DNA of 64,000 bases from Flavonifractor sp. AGMB03687 (GCF_017811815.1 NZ_JADKZI010000001.1:62001-126000); one strand, 5' to 3'; shown: positions 39,083 to 47,811, numbered from the stretch's first letter. A program made the numbers and translations. The notes: generated by a model not told the origin, from the sequence alone.

Positions 39083-40282
39083 ATGGCTGAACGATTCATT
39101 TATGCTGACCACGCGGCTACCACCGCTGTAACCGATACCGCCCTTGCCGCCATGCTGCCCCATTTCACCCGGGACTATGGCAATCCCTCCAGCCTGTACC
39201 GCTTCGCCCAGGAGGGCAAGACCCACCTGGAGGAGGCCCGCGCGCAGGTGGCCGCCTGCCTGAATGCAAAGCCCGAGGAGATCTACTTCACCTCCGGCGG
39301 CACCGAGGCCGATAACTGGGCCCTGCGGGGTGTGGCCGAGCTGATGGCCCTCAAGGGCAAAAAGGCCGGCCACATCATCACCAGTGCCATTGAGCACCAC
39401 GCCATCCTCCACACCGCCCAGTACCTGGAGAAGCAGGGCTACGAGGTGACCTACCTGCCGGTGGACCGGGATGGCCTGGTGAACCCCGCCAACCTGGAGG
39501 CGGCCATCCGGCCGGACACCATCCTCATCTCCGTCATGGCAGCCAACAACGAGATTGGCACCATCCAGCCCATCGCGGAGATCGGCGCCATTGCCCGGGC
39601 CCACAAGGTGCTCTTCCACACCGACGCCGTCCAGGCGGTAGGCCATATCCCGGTGGATGTGGAGGCGTGGAACGTAGATTTGCTCTCCCTGTCCGGCCAT
39701 AAGTTCGGCGGACCCAAGGGGATCGGCGCTCTGTATATGAAAAAGCCCCTCCGCCTGCCTGCCCTCATCCAGGGCGGCGGTCAGGAGAAGGGCCGCCGCT
39801 CCGGCACCGAGAACGTACCCGGTGCGGTGGGTATGGCCGCTGCCCTGAAGGAAGCGGTGGACCGGCTGCCGGAGGAGTCCGCCCGGCTGGCCGCCCTGCG
39901 GGACAAGCTCATCGACGGACTGAGCAAGCTGCCTTACACCAGCCTCACCGGTCACCCGGTCAAGCGGCTGCCCGGTACCGCCTCCTTCGTGTTCGAGGGC
40001 GTGGAGGGCGAGGCCCTGCTGCTCCACCTGGACGCCAAGGGCATCTGTGCCTCCTCCGGCTCTGCCTGCTCCTCTGCCTCTCTGGACCCCTCCCACGTGC
40101 TGCTGTCCATCGGCCTGCCCCACGCCATCGCCCATGGCTCCCTGCGGATCTCCCTGGGCGCGGACAACACCCAGGAGGACGTGGATTATATGCTGAACGA
40201 AGTGCCCGCTGTGGTGGCCTACCTGCGGGAGATGTCCCCCGTTTGGGACAAGGAAGCCCAGAAACCCACCTGGGTTCTGTAA
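39083..40282 (+). CDS. nifS: cysteine desulfurase (NifS/IscS type)
   Basis: 399 aa, PLP-dependent enzyme that takes sulfur from cysteine for Fe-S cluster assembly. The cofactor Lys is in SGHKFGGPKG (near residue 208). The sulfur-carrying Cys lies in CASSGSACSS, the class I (NifS/IscS) form. YADHAATT at the start is typical. ATG 39083 with AAAGGAG upstream. The nifU-type scaffold gene follows after 19 nt; the pair forms a minimal NIF-type assembly unit as in other Clostridia. No IscR-like regulator is adjacent. Confidence 0.93.
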   Translation: MAERFIYADHAATTAVTDTALAAMLPHFTRDYGNPSSLYRFAQEGKTHLEEARAQVAACLNAKPEEIYFTSGGTEADNWALRGVAELMALKGKKAGHIITSAIEHHAILHTAQYLEKQGYEVTYLPVDRDGLVNPANLEAAIRPDTILISVMAANNEIGTIQPIAEIGAIARAHKVLFHTDAVQAVGHIPVDVEAWNVDLLSLSGHKFGGPKGIGALYMKKPLRLPALIQGGGQEKGRRSGTENVPGAVGMAAALKEAVDRLPEESARLAALRDKLIDGLSKLPYTSLTGHPVKRLPGTASFVFEGVEGEALLLHLDAKGICASSGSACSSASLDPSHVLLSIGLPHAIAHGSLRISLGADNTQEDVDYMLNEVPAVVAYLREMSPVWDKEAQKPTWVL

Positions 40283-40301
40283 TTGGAAAGGAGAATATTA
40301 C

Positions 40302-40742
40302 ATGCTGTATTCGGATAAAGTGATGGACCATTTTGAGCATCCCCGCAACGTGGGAGAAATCGAGAACGCCGACGGCGTGGGCCAGGTGGGCAATCCCAAG
40401 TGCGGTGACATCATGAAGATGTACCTGAAGATCGACGGCGACGTCATTACCGACGTGAAGTTCAAGACCTTCGGCTGCGGTTCCGCCATCGCCACCTCCT
40501 CTATGGCCACTGAGATGATCAAGGGTAAGACCATCGGTGAGGCCATGAATCTGACCAATGCCGCTGTGGCCGAGGCCCTGGACGGCCTGCCCGCCTATAA
40601 GATGCACTGTTCCGTGCTGGCGGAGGAGGCTATTAAGGCCGCCCTGGCCGACTACTACACCAAGAAGGGTGAGCCGGTACCCGACTCCCTCAAGCTGCCC
40701 TGTGACTGTGAGGACGGACACTGCTGCTCCTCCTGCGGTTAA
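40302..40742 (+). CDS. nifU: NifU/IscU-type Fe-S scaffold with Cys-rich tail
   Basis: 146 aa. The scaffold Cys are in GNPKCGD, FGCGSAIATSS and KMHCSVLAEEA, the standard three-Cys set with the flanking Asp. The last ~15 residues (CDCEDGHCCSSCG) add six further Cys not found in classical IscU; they might bind an extra metal or a delivered cluster. AAAGGAG precedes ATG 40302. Cotranscribed with nifS; terminator follows. Confidence 0.92.
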   Translation: MLYSDKVMDHFEHPRNVGEIENADGVGQVGNPKCGDIMKMYLKIDGDVITDVKFKTFGCGSAIATSSMATEMIKGKTIGEAMNLTNAAVAEALDGLPAYKMHCSVLAEEAIKAALADYYTKKGEPVPDSLKLPCDCEDGHCCSSCG

Positions 40743-40753
40743 ACAAGAATCAG

Positions 40754-40790
40754 AAAGCCCGCCGCGGAATGTTCCGCGGCGGGCTTTTGT
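40754..40790. terminator. terminator between nifU and the histidine kinase gene
   Basis: 15-bp stem AAGCCCGCCGCGGAA and complement with a 2-nt loop and TTTT; convergent genes on both sides. Confidence 0.9.
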
Positions 40791-42907
40791 TATGCAGGCG
40801 GGCTCAGGGGCTGGAGGGCCTCCTCCGGCGGAGGGGCCAGGGGGAAGGTGACGGTGGCCTTGAAGAGATCGCCGTCGATGGAGAGGTCGAAGGTACCCCC
40901 CTGCAGCTCGGTGAGACTGCGGGCGATGGACAGCCCCAGGCCGGAGCCGTCGGTGGTACGGGAACTGTCCCCTCGCACGAAACGCTCCATCAGCTGCTCC
41001 GGAGGAATGTTCAGGGGTTCCCGGGAGATGTTTTTCACGGAAAGAACGGCCTTATTATCCTGGTGCTCGATGTCCAGGTAGACCCGGGTGCCCTCCAGGG
41101 CGTACTTGTTGCAATTGGACAGCAGGTTGTCGATGACCCGCCACAGGTGGTGGCCGTCGGCCTGGATCCAGATGGGCTCGTCGGGGTAACGGGTGACGGT
41201 GGTCAGGCGGTTCTGGGCAAATTTCTCTTCAAATTCCCCCAAAGCCTGCTGCACCAGCTGGACCATGCTCAGGGGCTCCAAATGGACCGGCAGGGTGCCG
41301 GTGGAGGCCTTGGATGCTTCCACCAGATCCTCCGTCAGCTTTTTCAGCCGTAAACTCTTGCGGGTGAGCACTTCGATGTAGGACTGGATCTGGGGATTGT
41401 CTATGGGTTCTTTTTTCAGCAGGTCCACATAGTTGATGATAGAGGTGAGGGGGGTCTTCAGGTCATGGGATACGTTGGTGATGAGCTCGGCCCGGAAGCG
41501 CTCGCTGCGGATGCGCTCATCTACCGCCTGGCTGATGGTGCCGCCCAGATCGTTGAGCTGCCGGGCGTGCTCGGCCAGGTCCCGGTACAGCCCCTTGGTG
41601 TCGATCTTGAAGTTGGGGTCGCCCCCCAGGATGCGCTGGGCCCCCTGGCGCACCCGCTTCCACTGGATGGTCCACCGGCACAGCAGCCAAAGCACCAGGC
41701 CCTGATAGACGGGGATGAGCACGATGGTCAGACCAGTAAGGACGGTGCCCACCAGGTAGAGCAGGAAAAACAGGATGGTGCGGCCGGTCAGAGGCCAGCT
41801 GTTCACTATGTTGCGGATGGCCCGGCCCAACACCGAGATGAGCCGCCACACCAGGGTGTTGGACCAGAAGGTGCGGGCCCGGATGCGGACGATGCAGGTG
41901 AGCAGGGCGGAGAGCAGGCACAGGCCAATGCCGCAGGATACCAGGGCCAGGCCCACCACCAGGTCGGTGGTGGGACCGTTGGCGTTGAGGGCAACGGCCA
42001 TGGGGTCCCCGCCGGCCAGCAGCAGAAGAAATGCCCAGGCTTCCAGCAGCAACAGCAGGTCCAGGGGGATGCGGTCGAACCAGGTGAGATGGATGCCCTT
42101 CTGATCCGGATATCGGCCTGCCGTGCGGCACAAGAAGGCGCACAGAAGTACGCAGGACAGGTCCAGCACCACCGTGAGCACCGCCAGGGCGGGCAGATAG
42201 CGGGCGTACTCAGTAAAGTCGGCGGCGCCCTCATAAAAGTCGTCATGAACCGGCAGGGTGGGGTCCACGCCGTACTCCACCGCCAGCTCCACATAGAGCA
42301 GCCGGGTGTCCTTGGACTGGTCATAGTCCCAGGAGTAGCCGTTGAAGGTATAGCCGTATTTGGCTGCCAGGGAGGCGTCGTTGGGGGTGATGAGCTGCTC
42401 GCTGCCGTCGTCCAGCACCGCATAGAGCAGATAGAACTGCTTTTCGCCGTTCCACACGAAGTAGTCCCCCCGGCGCTCGGTACCGTCGTTGTAGCTCATG
42501 GAGATGGAGTCCCGGTATACGGTATGGACGCTGCCCTCCATGGAAGCGCCGTCCTCCAGATTGGTGTACACCAGCGTGCCGGTGTCGTTGCGCCGGATGG
42601 AAAAGCGGAAGTTGGTCCGGGTATCGTCCAGCTTGTACTCCAGGTCGGCCAGCCGCTGCTCGTCCAGGTAGGATAGCTTGGCGTCCCATTCCTGGTACTG
42701 GAGCAGGCGGGCCAGTTCGACCACCTGGTTGTACCAGATGTTCATGTTCTGGAAGCAGGAGTTGCTGGAGTAGTAGCCCACCCCGGTCCACAGGGTGTCC
42801 CACTGGGAGAAAATAAACAGGGAGGCCCATACGCCGCCCACCCCGGTACCCAGTGCCAGCAGGAAGGCCAGAACCCGGACTGCCAGGCGGGTGCCCAGTT
42901 GCTTCAT
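40790..42907 (-). CDS. sensor histidine kinase, large, multi-TM
   Basis: 705 aa. One N-terminal TM helix, an extracellular domain of about 200 residues (about 30-235), then a block of six or so helices, a HAMP-like linker and the kinase. The H-box is NVSHDLKTPLTSIINYVDLL, the N-box DNLLSNCNKYA and the G-box DGSGLGLSIARS. It autophosphorylates on His and passes phosphate to the regulator encoded just upstream (28-nt gap). The mix of external domain and many helices suggests sensing at or in the membrane, e.g. envelope damage. ATG 42907 follows a short GGAG site. Confidence 0.9.
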   Translation of the reverse strand: MKQLGTRLAVRVLAFLLALGTGVGGVWASLFIFSQWDTLWTGVGYYSSNSCFQNMNIWYNQVVELARLLQYQEWDAKLSYLDEQRLADLEYKLDDTRTNFRFSIRRNDTGTLVYTNLEDGASMEGSVHTVYRDSISMSYNDGTERRGDYFVWNGEKQFYLLYAVLDDGSEQLITPNDASLAAKYGYTFNGYSWDYDQSKDTRLLYVELAVEYGVDPTLPVHDDFYEGAADFTEYARYLPALAVLTVVLDLSCVLLCAFLCRTAGRYPDQKGIHLTWFDRIPLDLLLLLEAWAFLLLLAGGDPMAVALNANGPTTDLVVGLALVSCGIGLCLLSALLTCIVRIRARTFWSNTLVWRLISVLGRAIRNIVNSWPLTGRTILFFLLYLVGTVLTGLTIVLIPVYQGLVLWLLCRWTIQWKRVRQGAQRILGGDPNFKIDTKGLYRDLAEHARQLNDLGGTISQAVDERIRSERFRAELITNVSHDLKTPLTSIINYVDLLKKEPIDNPQIQSYIEVLTRKSLRLKKLTEDLVEASKASTGTLPVHLEPLSMVQLVQQALGEFEEKFAQNRLTTVTRYPDEPIWIQADGHHLWRVIDNLLSNCNKYALEGTRVYLDIEHQDNKAVLSVKNISREPLNIPPEQLMERFVRGDSSRTTDGSGLGLSIARSLTELQGGTFDLSIDGDLFKATVTFPLAPPPEEALQPLSPPA

Positions 42908-42935
42908 GGTATCACTGCTCCTTGTCTGTGGCGGG

Positions 42936-43634
42936 TCAGATCTTTTCCATCTTGTAGCCCAGGCCCCACACTACCTTGATATACCGGGGATTGGCCGGGT
43001 CGATCTCGATCTTTTCCCGCAGATGCCTGATGTGTACCGCCACCGTGTTCTCCGAGCCCAGGGAGGGGTCGTTCCACACCAGCTCGTAGATCTGGCTGGT
43101 GGAAAAGACCCGGCCGGGATTTTTCAGCAGCAGCAGTAAGATGTTGTACTCCAACGGGGTGAGGTTGACCCGGTCCCCGTCCACCGTCACCGACTTGGCG
43201 CTGTCGTCCAGGGCGATGCCGCCGTTGGTGAGCAGCTTGGCGCTGTCGCCGCCGCCGCTCTTGCCCCCCAGGCTGGTGTACCGCCGCAGCTGGCTCTTCA
43301 CCCGGGCGATGACCTCGATGGGGTTGAAGGGCTTTGTGATATAGTCATCCGCCCCGATGTTCAGCCCTAGTACCTTGTCGGCATCCTCGCTCTTGGCGGT
43401 GAGGAGGATGATGGGTACGTTATATTTTTCCCGCAGTTTGGCGGTGGCTCGGATGCCGTCCAGGCCGGGCATCATGATGTCCATCAGGATCAGGTCCACC
43501 GGCTGGGTCTCGGCGGCCTTCAGGGCTTCCAGCCCGTCATAGGCCTTGACGGTGCGGTAGCCTTCGCTGGTCAGGTAAATATCCAGGGCGGAGACGATAT
43601 CCTTGTCGTCGTCGCAGACGAGAATGGTATACAT
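42936..43634 (-). CDS. OmpR/PhoB-family response regulator
   Basis: 232 aa. Receiver domain with the acidic pocket CDDDKD, phospho-acceptor Asp in LILMDIMMPG and Lys in ITKPFNP; C-terminal winged helix ending HIRHLREKIEIDP and VVWGLGYKME. It is the partner of the downstream kinase. The region upstream of its start carries three TTAAGA boxes, two of them in tandem with 11-bp phasing, which fits autoregulation because proteins of this family bind direct repeats. Possible targets elsewhere in the window: 789-805, 44516-44532 and 48172-48199. Confidence 0.93.
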   Translation of the reverse strand: MYTILVCDDDKDIVSALDIYLTSEGYRTVKAYDGLEALKAAETQPVDLILMDIMMPGLDGIRATAKLREKYNVPIILLTAKSEDADKVLGLNIGADDYITKPFNPIEVIARVKSQLRRYTSLGGKSGGGDSAKLLTNGGIALDDSAKSVTVDGDRVNLTPLEYNILLLLLKNPGRVFSTSQIYELVWNDPSLGSENTVAVHIRHLREKIEIDPANPRYIKVVWGLGYKMEKI

Positions 43635-43657
43635 GCACTCACCTCATTTGAAAGCAG

Positions 43658-43714
43658 AGTATAGCACAGGGATCTTAAGACAAAGGGTGTAAACCGGTTA
43701 AGAACCCTTTAAGA
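43658..43714. promoter_or_regulatory. response regulator promoter with three TTAAGA boxes
   Basis: Plus-strand TTAAGA at 43675-43680, 43698-43703 and 43709-43714; the last two are TTAAGA-N5-TTAAGA. Minus-strand -10 TATACT at 43663-43658 gives transcription into the regulator gene, with the first box over the -35 region. Confidence 0.6.
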
Positions 43715-43862
43715 TCCGATATAGATGAATAGGATCAGACACCATTGTACCCCCAACCGCCCGCAAAAGCAATGACCGGTACCGGTAGGCCGCGAAGGGA
43801 GCAGAAGTGGGTCGAATGAGGTAAAATGGCGGATTTGGCCATGTAAAATGTATGAAAAATAC

Positions 43863-43891
43863 TTGCGGGGCCCGAACTATCCCGATATAAT
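43863..43891 (+). promoter_or_regulatory. promoter, TTGCGG-17-TATAAT
   Basis: -35 TTGCGG (43863-43868) and -10 TATAAT (43886-43891), spacer 17. Transcription would begin near 43898, which rules out the upstream in-frame ATG at 43848 as start of the next gene. Confidence 0.72.
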
Positions 43892-43908
43892 AGCCCCAGG
43901 AAGAACAT

Positions 43909-43958
43909 GCGGCGTCCCCGCCGTGCCGCCGAGCGGGCGATGGGGCCGCCGCCTTTTT
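43909..43958 (+). terminator. terminator-like hairpin in the PPTase leader
   Basis: GCGGCG-t-CCCC-GCC (43909-43922) pairs with GGGC..GGGG-c-CGCCGC (43934-43952), followed by TTTTT (43954-43958). It lies between the promoter and the coding region, so either it attenuates the gene or it ends a ~60-nt RNA. Confidence 0.6.
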
Positions 43959-43973
43959 ACCATGGAGGCGCGT

Positions 43974-44498
43974 ATGGAACTGTGGATGGAAGAAGGAGAC
44001 GCCTGGGCGCTGCTGGCCCGGAAGCTGGGGGAGCACTTTGCCTGGGCGCAGCTGCCTCCGGTAGCCCGCACCGATACCGGCAAGCCCTGGTTTCCCCAAT
44101 ACCCCCAGTGCCACTTTAACCTGAGCCACAGCGGCGACCTGGCCCTGTGCGGTGTGGGGGAGCATCCCCTGGGGGTGGATGTGGAGCTGGTGCGCCCCCG
44201 GCGGGAGGGTCTGGCCCGCTATGTGCTCTCGGAGGAGGAATATGCCTGGTTCACTCTTCAGGGTGGGGACTGGGGGAGCCTGTACACCCTCTGGACCCTG
44301 AAGGAGGCCCGGGCGAAGTGCAGCGGCACCGGCCTGCGGCAGGCCCCCCGCACCATCGCCGTGCCCCTGCTGGAGCCGGGGCAGACCGGCACTCTGGACG
44401 GGCTGACCTTCCGGTCCTACGCCGGGGAGGGGTGGCGTGCGGCGGTGTGTTCCGCCGGTCCGGAGCCCCTGCCGGAGGCCATTCAGGGCGGGATGTAA
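43974..44498 (+). CDS. 4'-phosphopantetheinyl transferase (Sfp-like, short)
   Basis: 174 aa. Transfers 4'-phosphopantetheine from CoA to carrier proteins. HFNLSHSGDLALCGVG and GVDVELVRP (metal Asp/Glu) followed by WTLKEARAKCSGTGL (W-x-KEA-x-x-K) are the Sfp/AcpT signature. ATG 43974 has GGAGG 5 nt upstream; ATG 43962 is possible. It is shorter than Sfp (~224 aa), missing most of the N-terminal subdomain, as in other compact clostridial forms. No polyketide or peptide synthetase is in the window, so it may serve fatty-acid ACP or a cluster elsewhere. Confidence 0.85.
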   Translation: MELWMEEGDAWALLARKLGEHFAWAQLPPVARTDTGKPWFPQYPQCHFNLSHSGDLALCGVGEHPLGVDVELVRPRREGLARYVLSEEEYAWFTLQGGDWGSLYTLWTLKEARAKCSGTGLRQAPRTIAVPLLEPGQTGTLDGLTFRSYAGEGWRAAVCSAGPEPLPEAIQGGM

Positions 44499-44515
44499 CA
44501 AACTGTTCCTCAATC

Positions 44516-44570
44516 TTAATATCTTTTTAAGAAACAGGACCGGATTTTCTAAAGGAACATCCGTTATAAT
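44516..44570 (+). promoter_or_regulatory. glycosyltransferase promoter with TTAATA-N5-TTAAGA repeat
   Basis: TTAATA (44516-44521) and TTAAGA (44527-44532), 11 bp apart, lie just upstream of a poor -35 (GGATTT, 44542-44547) and a consensus -10 TATAAT (44565-44570). A weak -35 with upstream tandem boxes is typical of a promoter needing an activator. Confidence 0.6.
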
Positions 44571-44606
44571 GGATCATGAAAAAGAGCCAAGTGAGGAGGG
44601 AGCGGC

Positions 44607-45695
44607 GTGAACATTCTGATCGTAACGGGAAAGTTTGGTATGGGCCACTGGTCCGCTTCCATATCGCTGCGGCAGCAACTGCTGCGGTCGTTTCCCGAGG
44701 CACAGGTGGAAGTGATGGACCTCATCGCCTATACCAGCCACAATCCTGAGTCCATGTACAAGTGGTTCAATGTCCTGGTGACCCGGGGCAGCGGCCTGTT
44801 CAACCTTTATTATAAGTTTACCCAGAACAAGGATTCCGATGAGCGCCCCCTCAACGAGGAGCAGTGCCCTGACCGGGTGGAGGAGCTCTTTGCGGTCAAG
44901 CGGCCCGACGTGGTCATTGCCACCCATCCCATCTGCGCCCGCATCGTGGCCCGCTGGAAGCAGGAGACCGGCAGCAGCCTGCCTCTGGTGACCTGCGTCA
45001 CCGACCTGACCAGCCACTCCGAGTGGATCCACCGGGACACCGACTGCTATCTGGTGGGCACCGAGGAGATCCGGGAGCGGCTGGCGGAGAAAGGCGTGGA
45101 CCGGGACATCATCTATGTCACCGGCATTCCTGTCCGGGCGGAGTTCAAGCTGCCCGTCCACCGGGGCGAGCGGCAGGAGCGCAACCTGCTCATCATGGGC
45201 GGCGGCCTGGGCATGATGCCCCGGAAGGACTCCTTCTATGAGGCCCTGGACAGCATGCCCGGTGTGAACACCACCATCATCACCGGCCGCAACCAGAAGC
45301 TGTATGACCGGCTGGTGGGCAAGTACCCCCACATCAATGTGGTGGGCTTTACCGACCGGGTGTATGAGTACATGGCGTGGGCCGATCTGGTGCTCACCAA
45401 GCCCGGCGGCATCACCGTGTTTGAGAGCATCTTTTCTGAGCTGCCCATCCTGGCCTGGGAGCCCTTCCTGGAGCAGGAGAAGCGCAACGCCCGCTTCTTG
45501 GTGGAGCGGGGCATGGGCCGTGTGGCGGCCAAGGAGCCCGACGAGTGCCTGATGGCCATTCGGGAACTGATCTATGACGACGATACGCTGGCGGATATGT
45601 CGGCGAAAATGCATGCAATGAAGGAACAGCTGGAGCAGGAGAGCCTCATCCACATCCTGGCCCGGCTGACCGCGGGAAGAGGGGTGTGCGCCTGA
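44607..45695 (+). CDS. UgtP/MGDG-synthase-like glycolipid glycosyltransferase
   Basis: 362 aa, GT28/MurG-like GT-B fold. MNILIVTGKFGMGHWSASIS is the N-terminal loop seen in monogalactosyldiacylglycerol synthase/UgtP proteins, and the C-terminal LTKPGGITVFESIFSELPIL binds the UDP-sugar. It likely adds sugar to diacylglycerol on the cytoplasmic side of the membrane, giving glycolipid or a teichoic-acid anchor. GTG 44607 has GAGGAGGG upstream. It overlaps the next gene by one base, so glycolipid synthesis is coupled to a flippase-like protein. Confidence 0.88.
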   Translation: MNILIVTGKFGMGHWSASISLRQQLLRSFPEAQVEVMDLIAYTSHNPESMYKWFNVLVTRGSGLFNLYYKFTQNKDSDERPLNEEQCPDRVEELFAVKRPDVVIATHPICARIVARWKQETGSSLPLVTCVTDLTSHSEWIHRDTDCYLVGTEEIRERLAEKGVDRDIIYVTGIPVRAEFKLPVHRGERQERNLLIMGGGLGMMPRKDSFYEALDSMPGVNTTIITGRNQKLYDRLVGKYPHINVVGFTDRVYEYMAWADLVLTKPGGITVFESIFSELPILAWEPFLEQEKRNARFLVERGMGRVAAKEPDECLMAIRELIYDDDTLADMSAKMHAMKEQLEQESLIHILARLTAGRGVCA

Positions 45696-46768
45696 TGGAC
45701 AAACGGAAAAGCCTGGTCGGTATCGGATTGATCCTGGCCCTGATGCTCTTTACCGGCTATATGCTGTTCCGGGACATGTCCTTCTCGCGTCTGGCCGGTA
45801 CCCTGAGCCAGCTCAACCCCCTGTGGCTCCTGGCGGGCCTGGGGATGATGTTCCTCTTTGTGGGCAGCGAGGCCATGTGCTCCCGCATCATTCTGGGGCG
45901 GCTGGGCCATAAGGTGCGCTACCGCCGCTGCCTGGGGTACTCCTTTGTGGGCTTCTATGTCAGCTCCATCACCCCTTCCGCCACCGGCGGGCAGCCCGCC
46001 CAGGTGTACTACATGTCCCGGGATAACATTCCCGCCGCCCACGGGGCCCTGAACATGATGCTCATTGCCGTGTGCTATCAGGTGGTGGTCATCGGCTACG
46101 CCCTGGTCTGCGCCCTCACCCACTTCGATCTGGTGAGGAACCTGGGGGGCGGCCTGGGCCTGCTGCTGCTCTACGGCGCCCTGGTCAACGGCGTGCTGAC
46201 GGCGGGCATGCTCTGCCTGATGTTCCTGCCCAACGCCGCCCGCAAGCTCACCGGCGGCGTACTCCGCCTGCTGGTGAAGGTGCACATCATCCGGGACGAG
46301 GAGAAGGCCCGCCAGCGGCTGGAGAAGCAGATGGAGGAGTACCGGCGGGGGGCCGAGTGCGTGAAGGCCAACCCCGGCATGGTGCCCGCTCTGCTGGCCA
46401 TCACCGTGGTGCAGCTCACCGCCCTGTTCTCCGTCCCTGTGATGGTTTACTTTGCCTTTGGCCTCAGCGGCAGCAGCCCCCTGAACATCATCGCCACCCA
46501 GGCGCTGGTGACCCTGGCAGTGTCCAACCTGCCTCTGCCCGGCGCGGTGGGCGCCTCCGAGGGCGGCTTTGTCACCGCCATGGCCCTCTTCTTTGGTGCG
46601 GGGCTGGTGACCCCCGCCGTGCTGGTGTCCCGGGGCATCAGCTTCTATTCCTTCCTGCTCCTCAGCGCGGTGATCGCCCTGGCGGTTCATCTGCGTGGCC
46701 GCCGTAAGCGGAGTGAGAGAGGGACTGTCCCTTACCCTAAGCGGGCCCGGGGGCCTATCGTGACCTGA
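45695..46768 (+). CDS. MprF-type flippase-domain membrane protein (UPF0104)
   Basis: 357 aa, about 8 helices. SITPSATGGQPAQVYYMSRD and the later LPLPGAVGASEGGF are the conserved blocks of the lysylphosphatidylglycerol synthase TM region (the MprF flippase domain) without the synthase part. Stand-alone members often sit beside glycosyltransferases. Likely it flips or organises the glycolipid made by the previous enzyme. ATG 45695 overlaps the previous stop (TGATG); an upstream GTG at 45686 is possible. Charged C-terminal tail RRKRSERG. Confidence 0.85.
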   Translation: MDKRKSLVGIGLILALMLFTGYMLFRDMSFSRLAGTLSQLNPLWLLAGLGMMFLFVGSEAMCSRIILGRLGHKVRYRRCLGYSFVGFYVSSITPSATGGQPAQVYYMSRDNIPAAHGALNMMLIAVCYQVVVIGYALVCALTHFDLVRNLGGGLGLLLLYGALVNGVLTAGMLCLMFLPNAARKLTGGVLRLLVKVHIIRDEEKARQRLEKQMEEYRRGAECVKANPGMVPALLAITVVQLTALFSVPVMVYFAFGLSGSSPLNIIATQALVTLAVSNLPLPGAVGASEGGFVTAMALFFGAGLVTPAVLVSRGISFYSFLLLSAVIALAVHLRGRRKRSERGTVPYPKRARGPIVT

Positions 46769-46799
46769 AAAACGGCGTCCACGGGACGCCGTTTTTTCT
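46769..46799 (+). terminator. terminator after the flippase-like gene
   Basis: Stem AACGGCGTCC/GGGACGCCGTT with ACG loop and TTTTTT; the next -35 box starts 3 nt after the T run. Confidence 0.92.
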
Positions 46800-46800
46800 C

Positions 46801-46829
46801 TTGTGCCGCCGGGTCTGGTGCATTATAAT
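46801..46829 (+). promoter_or_regulatory. glucokinase promoter, TTGTGC-17-TATAAT
   Basis: -35 TTGTGC (46801-46806), -10 TATAAT (46824-46829), spacer 17, packed against the preceding terminator. Confidence 0.75.
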
Positions 46830-46856
46830 CAGAGGGAAGAAAAAGGAGGCGGGACG

Positions 46857-47807
46857 ATGTATTACTTGGGAATTGATCTGGGCGGCACCAACATAGCCGC
46901 TGCAGTTGTGACTGAAAAGGGCGAGATGCTGGGCAAGGTCAGCCTGCCCACCCCCCGGGATGTGCCGGCGGAGCAGGTGGCCGATCAGATGGCGGCGGCC
47001 TCCCGGGCCGCGGTGGAGCAGGTGGGCCTGTCCATGGACGATATCGCGTCGGTGGGCATCGGCTCCCCCGGTACCATTGAGCCGGATACCGGCGTAATCC
47101 GGTTCTGGTCCAACCTGGATTTCAGCAACGTACCTCTGGCCGCCCTGATGCGGGAGCGGCTGAACAAGGAGATCTATCTGGAGAACGACGCCAACGCCGC
47201 TGCGCTGGGGGAATTTGCCGCCGGCGCCGGCAAGGGCAGCAACTCCATGGTGGCCATTACCCTGGGCACCGGTGTGGGCGGCGGCGCCGTCCTTAACGGC
47301 AAACTGTACACCGGCTTCAACTATGCCGGTATGGAGGTGGGCCACTTTGTCATCGAGCACGGCGGCCGCCTGTGCACCTGCGGCCGGAAGGGCTGCTTTG
47401 AGGCCTACTGCTCCGCTACCGCCCTCATCAAGCGCACCCGCGAGGTGATGGAGGAGCATCCCGACTCCAAGCTGTGGGAGCTGGCCGGCTCCCTGGAGGC
47501 GGTCAACGGTCGTACCCCCTTTGACGCCGCCGCCTTGGGTGACGCTGCCGCCGGCAAGGTCATCGACGAGTACGTGGATTACCTGGGCTGTGGTGTGGCC
47601 AGCCTGGTCAATATCTTCCAGCCCGAGGTGTTCTGCATCGGCGGCGGTCCCTCCGCCCAGGGGGAGACCCTGATGGCCCCGGTGCGCTACATCCTCAACC
47701 GGGAGGACTATGCCCGCAACAGCGTCCACCGTACCCGGCTGGTGCGGGCGGCTCTGGGCAACGACGCCGGCATCATCGGCGCCGCCCTGCTGCCTCTGTT
47801 CCGCTGA
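46857..47807 (+). CDS. glk: ROK-family glucokinase
   Basis: 316 aa. Phosphorylates glucose with ATP to enter glycolysis. DLGGTNIAAAVV is the phosphate-binding loop, ENDANAAALGE and TLGTGVGGGAV are the sugar-binding and catalytic blocks, and the ROK zinc motif is CTCGRKGCFEAYCS. ATG 46857 with AAAGGAGG upstream. Glucose specificity follows from closeness to Firmicute GlkA-type ROK kinases; fructose or other hexoses are possible. Monocistronic, terminator downstream. Confidence 0.9.
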   Translation: MYYLGIDLGGTNIAAAVVTEKGEMLGKVSLPTPRDVPAEQVADQMAAASRAAVEQVGLSMDDIASVGIGSPGTIEPDTGVIRFWSNLDFSNVPLAALMRERLNKEIYLENDANAAALGEFAAGAGKGSNSMVAITLGTGVGGGAVLNGKLYTGFNYAGMEVGHFVIEHGGRLCTCGRKGCFEAYCSATALIKRTREVMEEHPDSKLWELAGSLEAVNGRTPFDAAALGDAAAGKVIDEYVDYLGCGVASLVNIFQPEVFCIGGGPSAQGETLMAPVRYILNREDYARNSVHRTRLVRAALGNDAGIIGAALLPLFR

Positions 47808-47811
47808 TCCC

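Noticed and set aside
43848-43973. N-terminal extension of the phosphopantetheinyl transferase
   Set aside because: It would start upstream of the -10 box and run through a terminator-like hairpin; the start near 43974 has GGAGG.
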